Below are positions 52,091-60,803 of a DNA stretch of 64,000 bases, piece after piece (positions within the stretch are counted from its first letter, which is position 1; the number at the start of each line of letters is the position of its first letter). A program made the translations under genes and the position numbers. Location of the stretch: assembly GCF_013426895.1 (NCBI RefSeq), contig NZ_AP023175.1:1302001-1366000 (forward strand). The letters run 5' to 3'. Source of the stretch: Paraburkholderia largidicola. Its GTDB lineage: Bacteria > Pseudomonadota > Gammaproteobacteria > Burkholderiales > Burkholderiaceae. The notes under the pieces are model-generated. The model did not search any database and was not told the DNA's origin. It was given only the letters and a program-made list of their open reading frames with translations.

Positions 52091-52730
52091 TGTTAGCGTG
52101 CTTCAAGCGTCGCCCCTGTGCGGGGCGGCACCTACTTTTCTTTGCCGCCGCAAAGAAAAGTAGGCAAAAGAAAGCGGCTCACACCGCCAGTTCTGGTTAT
52201 TGCCTGAGGGCCCCCACAGGGTCTTACACTTCACACGGCAATCACGTCATACATGCTCGTTGCCAGCGCTCTTATGAGCGCCTCACCCGCTTCACGCTCC
52301 CGCACTACAGCACGCGGAGCCAGACAGTCCACCGCCGCCCAGGTGGCAAACTGTGTGTAGGCCCAAGTTCTCCATACGCCTCACTTCGGACCGCCTGCGC
52401 ACGCGTTCCACCCTGTAAGAGCGCGAACTTATACGACGCGACAACCTACACACAGTTTGCCACCTGGGCGGCACATACCATTCGCTGCCGTCTGCCGTTG
52501 TACGGGTGCCTGAAGCGGGTGATGCGATTGTTCGAAGCGTTAGCAACGCCCGCGAATAAGGACGCTGCCGTGTGAAAGGTGGGCACGTTGGGGGCCCGTG
52601 GACAAGAACACGGGCTGGCGGTGTGAGCCGCTTTCTTTTGCCTACTTTTCTTTGCGGCGGCAAAGAAAAGTAGGTGCCGCCCCGCACAGGGGCGACGCCT
52701 GAAGCACGCTAACAAATCGCGGATGCCAAT
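52076..52730. repeat. Large inverted-repeat (MITE-like) element, copy 3
   Basis: About 655 bp, intact, the same nested design as copies 1 and 2: ends ctggcatccgcg and complement, outer arms with the cctacttttctttgc hairpin (left about 52131-52164, right about 52642-52675), inner gccgcccaggtggcaaactg arms (about 52333 and 52451-52474). The variable core reads in the opposite orientation to copies 1 and 2, as judged from cgcgttccaccctgtaagagcg here against its complement in copy 1. It lies between convergent genes (XRE regulator and the HPPD-like gene). Confidence 0.85.
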
Positions 52731-52814
52731 GAAAGAGCAAACCGCGGATGCCAGCTCAAGAACAAGCAAACCGCACCGCTTGCGCAGCAAAGACCAAAAA
52801 CCAAAACCGGCGAT

Positions 52815-53942
52815 TCACCCCACCGCCCGCGCCTGCGCAAGTGCGCTGAGATTCCCCTCACCAAAACCGTGATGCCCCTTGCGCTGCACGATTTCGAAAA
52901 AGATATCGCCTTCCCGCCGCCGCACAAAAGTCTGAAAGAACAGCAACGGCACGCCGTCCGCGCCAATCTCCCCATCGACCAGAATCCGGCCGCGCCGCAA
53001 GCGCTCGATATCGACCCCATGCCCCGGCAAACGCGTATCGATCTGCTCGTAATAGGCAGGAGGCGGCTCAACCAGCTCGATGCCGTTGGCGAGCAACTGA
53101 TCGACGCATGCAAAGATATCCTCGGTAGCGAGCGCGATGTGCTGCACACCTTCGCCCGGATGATCCGGCAAATACTCATGCATCAGGCTCGTACGCCGCG
53201 TGCCTTCCTCATACAGCGGAATCCGGATCGCGCCGCACGGCGACACCATCACACGCGATTCCGCCGACACATGCCAGTTCGCATGCAATTCGTGAATCTC
53301 ACGGAAGTTGAGCAGCTCGCGGTAGAAGTCGATCCATTCCTGCATGCGGCCCGCGCCGACCGTTTGCGTCAGATGATCGACGGCGATCAGGCCCGTGCCC
53401 GCGTGGCTCAGATCGGCCTGCGCAGTGCTGGGTTCAATCGGTCGAAAGTCGATGTCGAAGATAGAAATATCGCCGAGGCCGCCCTTCTGGCCGCCACGCC
53501 CGCGCCAGCGGTCCACGAAGTAGATATGTGAATCGCCAATGCCCTGAATGGCCGGAATCGTGAGTTCGCCCTTACCGACCCGCTCGCCTTCGAACGACCA
53601 GGCGCCGAGTTCGGTCGCGCGGTCATAAGCGCGCTGCGCATCGGCGACGCGAATGCCGATCGCGCAAATGCCGACGCCATATTCTTCCGCATAGCGCTCG
53701 GCGAACGAATCGGGCTCGGCATTCAGCAGGAAATTCATATCGGCCTGACGGAACAGCGTCACGTCCTTGCTGATGTGGCGCGCAATCGGCTTGAAGCCGA
53801 GCTTCACGAAGGTGTCGGCGAGTGTCTGCGGATGGCGCGCGGCAAACTCGACGAACTCGATGCCGGCCGTGCCGAGCGGATTGTGCTCAGGGTCCGCGAC
53901 GGCCTTGAGCGCGTCGGCAGGGGTCGGCAGGTCGCTGGGCAT
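52815..53942 (-). CDS. hppD: 4-hydroxyphenylpyruvate dioxygenase-like VOC enzyme
   Basis: About 375 residues from ATG 53942 (GGAG seven bases upstream); other ATG codons lie six and twelve bases further upstream. Two VOC repeats: the N-terminal with FKPIARHISKDVTLFRQADMNFLLN, and the C-terminal with the iron ligands VDHLTQTV (His), VQHIALATEDI (His) and FFEIVQRKGHHGFGEGNLSAL (Glu). YFVDRWRGRGG and ISIFDIDF are typical of HPPD. The enzyme converts 4-hydroxyphenylpyruvate to homogentisate in tyrosine breakdown. Its location near pcaHG rather than hmg genes leaves room for a related substrate. Confidence 0.82.
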   Translation of the reverse strand: MPSDLPTPADALKAVADPEHNPLGTAGIEFVEFAARHPQTLADTFVKLGFKPIARHISKDVTLFRQADMNFLLNAEPDSFAERYAEEYGVGICAIGIRVADAQRAYDRATELGAWSFEGERVGKGELTIPAIQGIGDSHIYFVDRWRGRGGQKGGLGDISIFDIDFRPIEPSTAQADLSHAGTGLIAVDHLTQTVGAGRMQEWIDFYRELLNFREIHELHANWHVSAESRVMVSPCGAIRIPLYEEGTRRTSLMHEYLPDHPGEGVQHIALATEDIFACVDQLLANGIELVEPPPAYYEQIDTRLPGHGVDIERLRRGRILVDGEIGADGVPLLFFQTFVRRREGDIFFEIVQRKGHHGFGEGNLSALAQARAVG

Positions 53943-54059
53943 GTGCATCTCCATGGAACGTGCTGTTTCAACTCGGCAAGCGCGCAGATGGGCGCGCCGC
54001 GCACCGTGTTTTACACCGTGCAGCGCCACTCGTGCAACCTCGATTTTGTACTAATCGGT

Positions 54060-55190
54060 TCAAAGAGGCATCTTCCGGCGGGTCGTTCCCGAGGCTTTGT
54101 CCCCTTGTGACTTCGCGCCACGCTTGGTTGCACCATGGCTCGCGTCGCGCTTCACGTCAATACCGACGTCGACTTTGGCGTCGATCCCGGCGTCGCGTTT
54201 TGTGCGGCGCTTCCCCGAAGGCCTGGCTCGTCCCTCTTCCGCGCGCGCCTGCACATGGCGCGCGAGCCGCTCGCGCGCGACCTTGCGCACGGCCTCGATC
54301 AGCGCGCGTCCGACGGGCGTCGGCTGCGTGTCCGAGCGCAGGATCAGGCCGACGGGCTCCTCCGTGCCCGCGACGGGCAACGGCAACGTCACGAGCAAGC
54401 CGTGCGCCAGTTCGTATTCGATTGCGCTGCGCGGCACAAACCATACGGCGTCGTTTTCGAGCGCGAGCGCGCGCCCCACCGACACCGACAGCACCTCGAT
54501 GAACGACGACAGCGGCGGCACCGCCCACGCGCGCAGCAGGCTTTCCGCCGACTGCCGGATCAGCGTCCCATACGGCGGCACGACGACGGGAAACTCCAGC
54601 AAGCGCGTAGCCGACGACAGCCCGCCCGACGCCAGCGGGTGCCCCGCGCACACCACGGCAATGAGCGGCTCGCTGTACAGCTGCTCGAAGGTCAGCCCCA
54701 CCATGCGCTCCGGATCGGCCAGCCGGCCAACGGCGAACTCGATCGCGCCCGCCTTCAGGCGCTCCAGCAGTTCGGTGTTCGAACCCGTCTTGAGCCGCAC
54801 GATCGCATTGGGCCACTGCTCGCCGAACAGGCGCATCACGGGCGGCACGAGCGAGGTGGCGACAGTCGGCAGCACGCCGATATCGAGCGTCGCGGCAGCT
54901 TCGCCTTCCGCGCGCGCGAGCAGATCGACGCCCTGGCGCAGCGCGCTCACGCAGGCGCTGGCGTGCGGCATGAAAAGCTGGCCTTCGCGCGTCGGCACGG
55001 CGCCGTGCCGGCCGCGCTCGAACAGGCGCACGCCGAGAATCTCTTCCAGCTCGGCCACCGTCTTCGACACGGCAGGCTGGGTGATCGACAGGCTCTCCGC
55101 CGCCTTCTGCACGCCGCCGAACTGCGCGACGGCAAGAAAGCACTGCAAATGCCGGAACTTGACGCGGCTATCCGCGAGGCTGCGTTGCAT
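54060..55190 (-). CDS. pcaQ: LysR-family regulator PcaQ of protocatechuate genes, with an unusual C-terminal tail
   Basis: 376 residues, about 60 more than usual. Residues 8-68 are the winged helix-turn-helix (FLAVAQFGGVQKAAESLSITQPAVSKTVAELEE), and 95-300 are the effector domain (ATLDIGVLPTVATSLVPPVMRL, VGRLADPERMVGLTFEQL, ALENDAVWFVPRSAIEYEL). The family should end near residue 310. The rest is a Lys/Arg/Asp-rich low-complexity tail containing repeats like DAGIDAKVDVGIDVKRDA. It is divergent from pcaH, the usual arrangement for PcaQ, which activates pcaHG with beta-carboxymuconate pathway metabolites. Confidence 0.9.
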   Translation of the reverse strand: MQRSLADSRVKFRHLQCFLAVAQFGGVQKAAESLSITQPAVSKTVAELEEILGVRLFERGRHGAVPTREGQLFMPHASACVSALRQGVDLLARAEGEAAATLDIGVLPTVATSLVPPVMRLFGEQWPNAIVRLKTGSNTELLERLKAGAIEFAVGRLADPERMVGLTFEQLYSEPLIAVVCAGHPLASGGLSSATRLLEFPVVVPPYGTLIRQSAESLLRAWAVPPLSSFIEVLSVSVGRALALENDAVWFVPRSAIEYELAHGLLVTLPLPVAGTEEPVGLILRSDTQPTPVGRALIEAVRKVARERLARHVQARAEEGRARPSGKRRTKRDAGIDAKVDVGIDVKRDASHGATKRGAKSQGDKASGTTRRKMPL

Positions 55191-55203
55191 AACGGATCGT
55201 TAT
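55189..55203. promoter_or_regulatory. Palindrome overlapping the pcaQ start, candidate PcaQ site
   Basis: ataacg-gat-cgttat is a perfect 6-bp inverted repeat overlapping the pcaQ ATG (55188-55190) by two bases, about 100 bp before pcaH. PcaQ sites in other bacteria are described as ATAAC-type interrupted repeats, so this fits an autoregulated divergent promoter. A second ataac half-site lies near 55229. Confidence 0.5.
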
Positions 55204-55299
55204 ACGAGATGGGAAAAAACGTCATTTTGCATAACTTCTCGGCTTCTATAAAGTCACGTCATCCACTAGCCAAAATCGAATCCCCCAAGGAGACACCTG

Positions 55300-56004
55300 A
55301 TGGACGATTCCATTCTGAGTCCGCGCGACTTCCCCTCGCATCCCGCCTACGTCCATTCGCCGTATGGATCGTCCGTCAAGCGCGGCCCGACGCGCCCGCT
55401 GATTCCGCTGAAAGAGCGCCTGCGCGACCAGCGCGTGCCCGTCTACGGCGCGGAAGACCTCGGCGCGCTCGACAACGACCTGACGCGCAATGCCGCGAAA
55501 AACGGCGAGCCGCTCGGCGAACGCATCATCGTGACGGGCCGCGTGCTCGACGAAGGCGGCCGCCCGGTGCGCAATACACTGGTCGAAGTGTGGCAGGCGA
55601 ACGCCGCCGGCCGCTACGTGCACAAGAACGACCAGCATGACGCGCCGCTCGACCCGAACTTCCTCGGCGCGGGCCGCTGCCTGACCGACAACGAAGGCCG
55701 CTACCGCTTCATGACGATCAAGCCCGGCGCGTATCCGTGGGGCAATCACCCGAACGCGTGGCGCCCGAACCACATCCACTTCTCGCTGTTCGGCGACTAT
55801 TTCGGCTCGCGCCTCGTCACGCAGATGTACTTCCCCGGCGATCCGCTGCTGCAGTACGACCCGATCTTCCAGGGGACGCCCGAAGGCGCGCGCGACCGGC
55901 TGATCTCGCGCTTCACACTCGACGTGACCCAGGAAAACTACGCGCTCGGCTATGAATTCGACATCGTGCTGCGCGGCCCGAACGAAACCCCGATGGAGCG
56001 CTGA
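55300..56004 (+). CDS. pcaH: Protocatechuate 3,4-dioxygenase beta subunit
   Basis: 234 residues, the standard beta-chain length. The iron site is visible: Tyr in GAYPWGNHPNAW and the HPNAWRPNHIHFSLFG segment with the two His ligands and Tyr partner. RPLIPLKERLRDQRVPVYG at the start is characteristic. With PcaG it cleaves protocatechuate between its hydroxyl-bearing carbons to 3-carboxy-cis,cis-muconate. The pcaG ATG follows the stop after two bases. Confidence 0.96.
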   Translation: MDDSILSPRDFPSHPAYVHSPYGSSVKRGPTRPLIPLKERLRDQRVPVYGAEDLGALDNDLTRNAAKNGEPLGERIIVTGRVLDEGGRPVRNTLVEVWQANAAGRYVHKNDQHDAPLDPNFLGAGRCLTDNEGRYRFMTIKPGAYPWGNHPNAWRPNHIHFSLFGDYFGSRLVTQMYFPGDPLLQYDPIFQGTPEGARDRLISRFTLDVTQENYALGYEFDIVLRGPNETPMER

Positions 56005-56006
56005 TC

Positions 56007-56597
56007 ATGACGACGTTTAAGCAGACCCCTTCGCAAACGGTCGGACCGTACTTCGCCTACGGCCTGTGCCCCGAGCAATACAATTTCGATCTGAAGAGCC
56101 TCTTTACGAACGTCCTCGCGGATCGTGAGGCAGCGGGCGAGCACATCACGCTGGTCGGCCAGGTATTCGACGGCGACGGCGCGGTGATCGGCGACGCGAT
56201 GATCGAAGTGCAGCAGGTGGACAGCGAAGGCCGCTATCCGCAGTCACGCGAAGAAGTGGCGAAGACGGGCTTTCGCGGCTTTGCGCGCTTCGGCACGGGC
56301 ACGGACCCGCAGAAGCGCTTCATCATCGAAACGGTGAAGCCGGGCCGCGCATCGCCCGACGAAGCGCCGCATCTGAACGTGATCGTGACGATGCGCGGCA
56401 TGCTGCTGCACACGTTCACGCGCGTCTACTTCGACGACGAAACCGCCGCAAACGACAAAGACCCCGTGCTTACGAGCGTGCCCGCCGAGCGCCGCGCGAC
56501 GCTGGTCGCGAAGCGCGAAACGCAGGGCGGCAAGGCTGTTTATCGCTTCGACATCCACATGCAGGGCCCGAAGGAAACGGTGTTCTTCGACCTGTGA
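56007..56597 (+). CDS. pcaG: Protocatechuate 3,4-dioxygenase alpha subunit
   Basis: 196 residues, the usual alpha-chain length. It begins TTFKQTPSQTVGPYFAYGLCP and contains GFARFGTGTDPQKRFIIETVKPG and the MLLHTFTRVYFDDE segment of the family. The alpha chain lacks the iron ligands but shapes the substrate pocket of the heteromer. Translationally coupled to pcaH by two-base spacing. No other pca ring-cleavage genes follow; a terminator comes next. Confidence 0.95.
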   Translation: MTTFKQTPSQTVGPYFAYGLCPEQYNFDLKSLFTNVLADREAAGEHITLVGQVFDGDGAVIGDAMIEVQQVDSEGRYPQSREEVAKTGFRGFARFGTGTDPQKRFIIETVKPGRASPDEAPHLNVIVTMRGMLLHTFTRVYFDDETAANDKDPVLTSVPAERRATLVAKRETQGGKAVYRFDIHMQGPKETVFFDL

Positions 56598-56721
56598 TGC
56601 GACGCACGGTGCACGAACCTCGCATGCATTCGATGCAAGGTTCATCGCCTGTTCACAAATGAAAGTTAGGATGCGTTGCGCGAGTCAAATCGCGCAATGA
56701 AACTCCGAGCAGTTTTTGGAT

Positions 56722-56746
56722 GCCCGCTTTGACGCGGGCTTTTTTT
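56722..56746 (+). terminator. Terminator after pcaHG
   Basis: Stem gcccgc (56722-56727) with gcgggc (56734-56739), loop tttgac, followed by seven T residues. It lies 125 bp after the pcaG stop and just before the end of the opposing class II aldolase gene. Confidence 0.85.
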
Positions 56747-56776
56747 CGTCTGCGTTTCGTCACGCCGCGCCGTGCG

Positions 56777-57562
56777 TCAACTGCGGTAATCGGAAACCGA
56801 ATTGTCGATCAGCCGCAAAGCCGATTCCCACGCCAGTTCCGCGATGCCTTCTTCGTCGTCGCGTGCGAACTGGCTGGCTGTGAGCTTGCGCACGTGTTCG
56901 GGCGGCAGCGTCAATTCCGCATTGCCCGCTAGCGCGTCGATCTGGATCTGACACGCGCGTTCGAGGAAGTAAATTTCCTGAAACGCCGTCGCCACCGACT
57001 TACCGCCCGCCAGCAGGCCGTGATTGCGCAGGATCATCGCGTTGCACAAACCGAGATCGGCGACGAGGCGCTCGCGCTCGCCGAGATCGAGTGCAATGCC
57101 TTCGTAGTCGTGATACGCGAGCGCGCCGTAGAACTTCAGCGCGTGCTGGCTGATGGGCAGCAAGCCCTGCTTTTGCGCGGACACGGCCGAGCCGGCCGAC
57201 GTATGCGTGTGAATCACGAAGCGCATGTCGGGCCGCGCGGTATGCACAGCTGAATGGATCGTGAAGCCCGCCGCATTCACGCGATAGCGCTTCGGATCGG
57301 CGGCGACCTTGTCCGCCGCTTCAACCACGCGCCCGTCGCGATCGATCTTCACGAGATCCGACGCGCGCATCTCGTGAAAAAGCACGCCATAGCGGTTGAT
57401 CAGAAAGTGATGCCCGGGACCGGGCACGCGCGCGGTGATGTGCGTGTCGATCAGATCGGTCATGCGGAAATGCGCGACCAGCCGATACAGCGCGGCGAGC
57501 TCACAGCGCGTCGTCCATTCTTCGCTGCTATATCCAGCCTGTTGCGGGGTCATGTCGGACAT
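56777..57562 (-). CDS. Class II aldolase/adducin-family protein
   Basis: 261 residues. Zn-binding His residues appear in FVIHTHTSAGSAVSA (near residue 118) and in MILRNHGLLAGGKSVATAF (near 180). The N-terminal part has DTHITARVPGPGHHFLINRYG. The family includes fuculose-phosphate aldolase and decarboxylase-like proteins; the longer, soluble members of this type in Burkholderia are of unknown substrate. No neighbouring pathway gene fixes the role. Confidence 0.88.
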   Translation of the reverse strand: MSDMTPQQAGYSSEEWTTRCELAALYRLVAHFRMTDLIDTHITARVPGPGHHFLINRYGVLFHEMRASDLVKIDRDGRVVEAADKVAADPKRYRVNAAGFTIHSAVHTARPDMRFVIHTHTSAGSAVSAQKQGLLPISQHALKFYGALAYHDYEGIALDLGERERLVADLGLCNAMILRNHGLLAGGKSVATAFQEIYFLERACQIQIDALAGNAELTLPPEHVRKLTASQFARDDEEGIAELAWESALRLIDNSVSDYRS

Positions 57563-57661
57563 GGCGATGTCTCCATGAATACAGTCGCGCGGCGTGTGAA
57601 GGGAAAGCGGAAAGCGGTGACAAAAAAACGGACTCGATAATAGCGTCCGCGAATGCGGCGC

Positions 57662-57916
57662 TCAGACGCGGAAATGCTCGATGTCCTGACCCGCGTTGAT
57701 GGCGCGCGTGAGCCAGTCGGGGCGGTCGCCCTTGCCGTCCCATTCGTGCCCGAATGCATCGCGGTATTTCGGCACGGCGGCGTCGGCGATCAGCGCCTCT
57801 TCGAGCGCTTCAAGCGTAATGCCAAATTCATCCATGCGGCGACGGATCCACAAGATCAGCCGCTCTCGCGCTTGACCGTCGAGGTCGAGCGTCCGATGTT
57901 CCTCTCGCTCTTTCAT
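57662..57916 (-). CDS. Short H-NS-like DNA-binding protein
   Basis: 84 residues. The N-terminal half is a charged helix (EHRTLDLDGQARERLILWIRRRMDE), followed by EALIADAAVPKYRDAFGHEWDG and GDRPDWLTRAINAGQDIEHFRV. That C-terminal half follows the H-NS DNA-binding pattern (KYRDP..G.TW.G.G..P.W...G), with Asp for the usual Ser. It is probably a small nucleoid-associated regulator or H-NS antagonist. The assignment is by motif only. Confidence 0.7.
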   Translation of the reverse strand: MKEREEHRTLDLDGQARERLILWIRRRMDEFGITLEALEEALIADAAVPKYRDAFGHEWDGKGDRPDWLTRAINAGQDIEHFRV

Positions 57917-58241
57917 AACGTGCCGATAACGTTTCGAATTACGCGGCCAATTAGCACGCGTTAAATAGATTAATGACTTCGCACTGACAGCGAAGCCTTA
58001 ATACGGATCCACCAACTTCTGCCGAATGAAGTTGTCAGCGCGTTCCGACAGATTGAATGGCGGCGAAAAACCCGCATGGTGCGTACTGGAATTCGCCATG
58101 AACCTTGAAGAGCCAAGGTCGCTTCCCTGATTTCTCGGGATTCTAGCATTCATTCCCATGCGTGCGCGTCGAACCCGCTGCTTTGATAGCTGCGGAAAGC
58201 GGCATGGGCTCTACGTTTGCGACAATCGGACCATAAGCATG
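57917..58241. other. Gene-free stretch
   Basis: 325 bases between the small H-NS-like gene (start side) and the end of the acyl-CoA synthetase pseudogene. I see no convincing gene, terminator or operator. Confidence 0.5.
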
Positions 58242-59894
58242 CTACTTTTTTTCCGGCTCCTGATCGATTGCGCTCGACGACTTCACGCGTGCGCGCAATT
58301 CGAATTTCTGGATCTTGCCCGTCGAGGTTTTTGGCAATTCGCCAAAGAAGACCGCTTTAGGCAATTTGAATCCGGCGAGCAATTGACGGCAATGCGCAAT
58401 GATTTCCTCGGCGCTCGCGTCCACGCCGTCCTTCAGTTCGACGAAGGCGCAGGGCACCTCGCCCCATTTCGCGTCGGGCATCGCGACCACGGCCGCCACC
58501 GACACGGCCGGATGACGGTACAGCGCATCCTCGATCTCGATGCTCGAAATGTTCTCGCCGCCTGAAATGATGATGTCCTTGCTGCGGTCCTTGATGCGCA
58601 CATAGCCGTCTTCGGTAATCACACCGAGATCGCCCGTATGGAACCAGCCGCCGCGGAATGCGGCTTCCGTTGCGCGCTCGTTCTTCAGATAGCCCTTCAT
58701 GCAGATATTGCCGCGAAACATCAGTTCACCGATCGTTTCTCCATCGCGCGGCACGGGTTCGAGCGTATCGGGGTCGCGCACGTCGACGGCTGCCTGCAGG
58801 TGGTAGCGCACGCCCTGGCGCGCGTTGAGCCGCGCGCGTTCGTCGTCGTCGAGCGCATCCCATGCGTCCTACTTCGCGCAGACAGAGGCGGGTCCGTACA
58901 CCTCGGTCAAACCGTACACATGAGTCAGATCGAAACCGATCGCCTTCATGCGAGCAATCACGGCAGGCGAAGGCGCCGCGCCCGCCACCATCGTCGACAC
59001 GCGGTGCGCGATACCGTCGCGCCACTCGGCAGGAGCATTCGCGAGCGCGCTCTGCACGATGGGCGCACCGCAATAATGCGTGATGCGCTCGCGGCGAATC
59101 AGATCGAAGACGAGCTTCGGATCGAATTTGCGCAGACACACGTTGACGCCCGCGCGCGCCGCGACTGTCCATGGAAAACACCAGCCGTTGCAGTGAAAGA
59201 GCGGCAGCGTCCATAGATACACCGCATGCTTCGGCATATCCCATTCGAGGATATTGCTGAGCGCATTCAGATACGCGCCGCGATGGTGATAGACGACGCC
59301 CTTCGGCTCGCCCGTCGTGCCCGACGTGTAGTTGAGCGCGATGGCGTCCCATTCGTCGGCGGGCGGCGTCCAGGCGAACCGCGCATCGCCCTCTTGCAGG
59401 AACGCTTCGTAGTCGGTCGCGTTCGGGAAATGGCGAGTATCGGCGGGCTGCGCATCGCTGACACTGATGATGCGCAATTGCGGAAACTCGCGCGCGGCGC
59501 GCAGCGCAAGCTCTCCGTATTCGCTATCGACGATCAGCGCTTTGGCCTCGCCATGCCGCAGCATGTACAGGATCGAAGCGGCATCGAGCCGGGTATTCAG
59601 CGTATTGAGCACGGCGCCCGCCATCGGCACGCCGAAATGCGCTTCGATCATGGGCGGAATATTGGGCAGCAGCGCCGCGACGGTCTCGCCGCGCGCGACG
59701 CCCGCGCGTTGCAGCGCGCTCGCCAGACGCCGTGTGCGCTCATACGTTTCGCGCCACGTACGGCGCACGTCGCCATGCACGACGGCGAGCCGGTCGCCAT
59801 AGACTTCGGCGGCCCGCGCGATGAAATCGATCGGCGTCAGCGGTACATGATTGGCCTCGCGACGGGCGAGTCCCGCGTCGTACATATGCGTCAT
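58242..59894 (-). pseudogene. Acyl-CoA synthetase interrupted by an in-frame amber codon
   Basis: A 550-codon frame coding for an AMP-forming acyl-CoA ligase (AFD class I). The first 341 residues contain LNYTSGTTGEPKGVVYHH (ATP loop), LFHCNGWCFPW and HVYGLTEVYGPAS. Codon 342 is TAG (58869-58871), most simply a CAG (Gln) mutated to TAG. After it the same frame continues without shift: GELMFRGNICMKGYLKN, TGDLGVITEDGYVRIKDRSKD and the catalytic Lys region LPKTSTGKIQKFELR. Without readthrough the product lacks the C-terminal lid and is inactive. The sequence resembles the 3-methylthiopropionyl-CoA ligase type, but the substrate is not assignable. Confidence 0.88.
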
Positions 59895-60139
59895 GGCTGT
59901 GTCTCCTCCGAAGCGTGCGGCCCCGTCGATTTAGTTGTTTTGTGGCAATGGATATCGGGTTCGAATGCGTAATGCACGTGCAAAAGCATTGCATGAATCA
60001 GCGCCGCCAATGCCCGGGCGCAAGATTTTGTGCGAAGCCGCAATGCAGCGCGGAACGCGCGGCAGCCGCGTCGAACGCGGCCCGCGCGCGCAAACCGGAA
60101 ATCGGGCTGTCGCCCTCAGAACATCGCGCGCCTGAAAAA

Positions 60140-60448
60140 TCAGACGCGCGGCAGATCGTCGATGAACTTCTCGACGTGGCCATCCGGCACGTCGGTGTCG
60201 ATCCCGTCGTTGCCGTCGGCGTGCGAAACCGTTTTGATCTTGGGGCCCAGCAGATGCAGGCCGCCCAGCGTGAAGAACGACCAGACGGCATTACCCGCAT
60301 GAATTGCCGTCACGACGTCCGCGACTTCGACAATTTCATGTGGCGAGAGCCATTCATTCGTTTTTGGATTGACGAGAGCCCAACGGACGTGGGTGACGCG
60401 GTCAGTCATAGGGTTAATGCGTACGGCATCGATAGCATAGGTCGCCAT
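60140..60448 (-). CDS. Small conserved hypothetical protein
   Basis: About 102 residues from ATG 60448, which has a strong GGAGGT ribosome site. AIDAVRINPMTDRVTHVRWALV opens the protein, and HEIVEVADVVTAIHAGNAVWS follows; the pattern is close to DUF3892-type small proteins. No signal peptide or membrane segment. I cannot assign a function. It stands between the acyl-CoA synthetase pseudogene and the DUF72 gene. Confidence 0.75.
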   Translation of the reverse strand: MATYAIDAVRINPMTDRVTHVRWALVNPKTNEWLSPHEIVEVADVVTAIHAGNAVWSFFTLGGLHLLGPKIKTVSHADGNDGIDTDVPDGHVEKFIDDLPRV

Positions 60449-60803
60449 TTCCACCTCCATCGTCGTCACCCAGGCATCGTAGCACTTATGTCTGGTTAGA
60501 CGAAGTGGACACGCGTCGACCTATATAGACGGACCCATTCGAAGAGCACCGCTCCGTTGCACGCTACTATCCGGATGTACTCTGCGGCGCCGACCGCCGC
60601 GTGACAGTTCAGTGCGTGGAATGACTGCGTCTTCGAATGGCTTCCACTTTCTATAACGGTCGTGCGTAAATGGTTCTGAACCCGGGGTTTGCACCAATGC
60701 GGCGCGGCGCACATAGCGGCCCGCGCTGAGTACTCAGCATGCTGATGAACCGCGCGCGCATGCAGTACGATGGCCGCACTGACCTGCACGGGGAAGACGA
60801 GCC
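60449..60803. other. Gene-free stretch
   Basis: 355 bases forming the divergent promoter region of the small minus-strand gene and the plus-strand DUF72 gene. No recognisable element beyond the ribosome sites. Confidence 0.5.

Noticed and set aside
60496-60789. A 97-codon minus-strand open frame in the DUF72 upstream gap
   Set aside because: No ribosome site, no recognisable composition or domain, and it overlaps the region expected to hold the DUF72 promoter.
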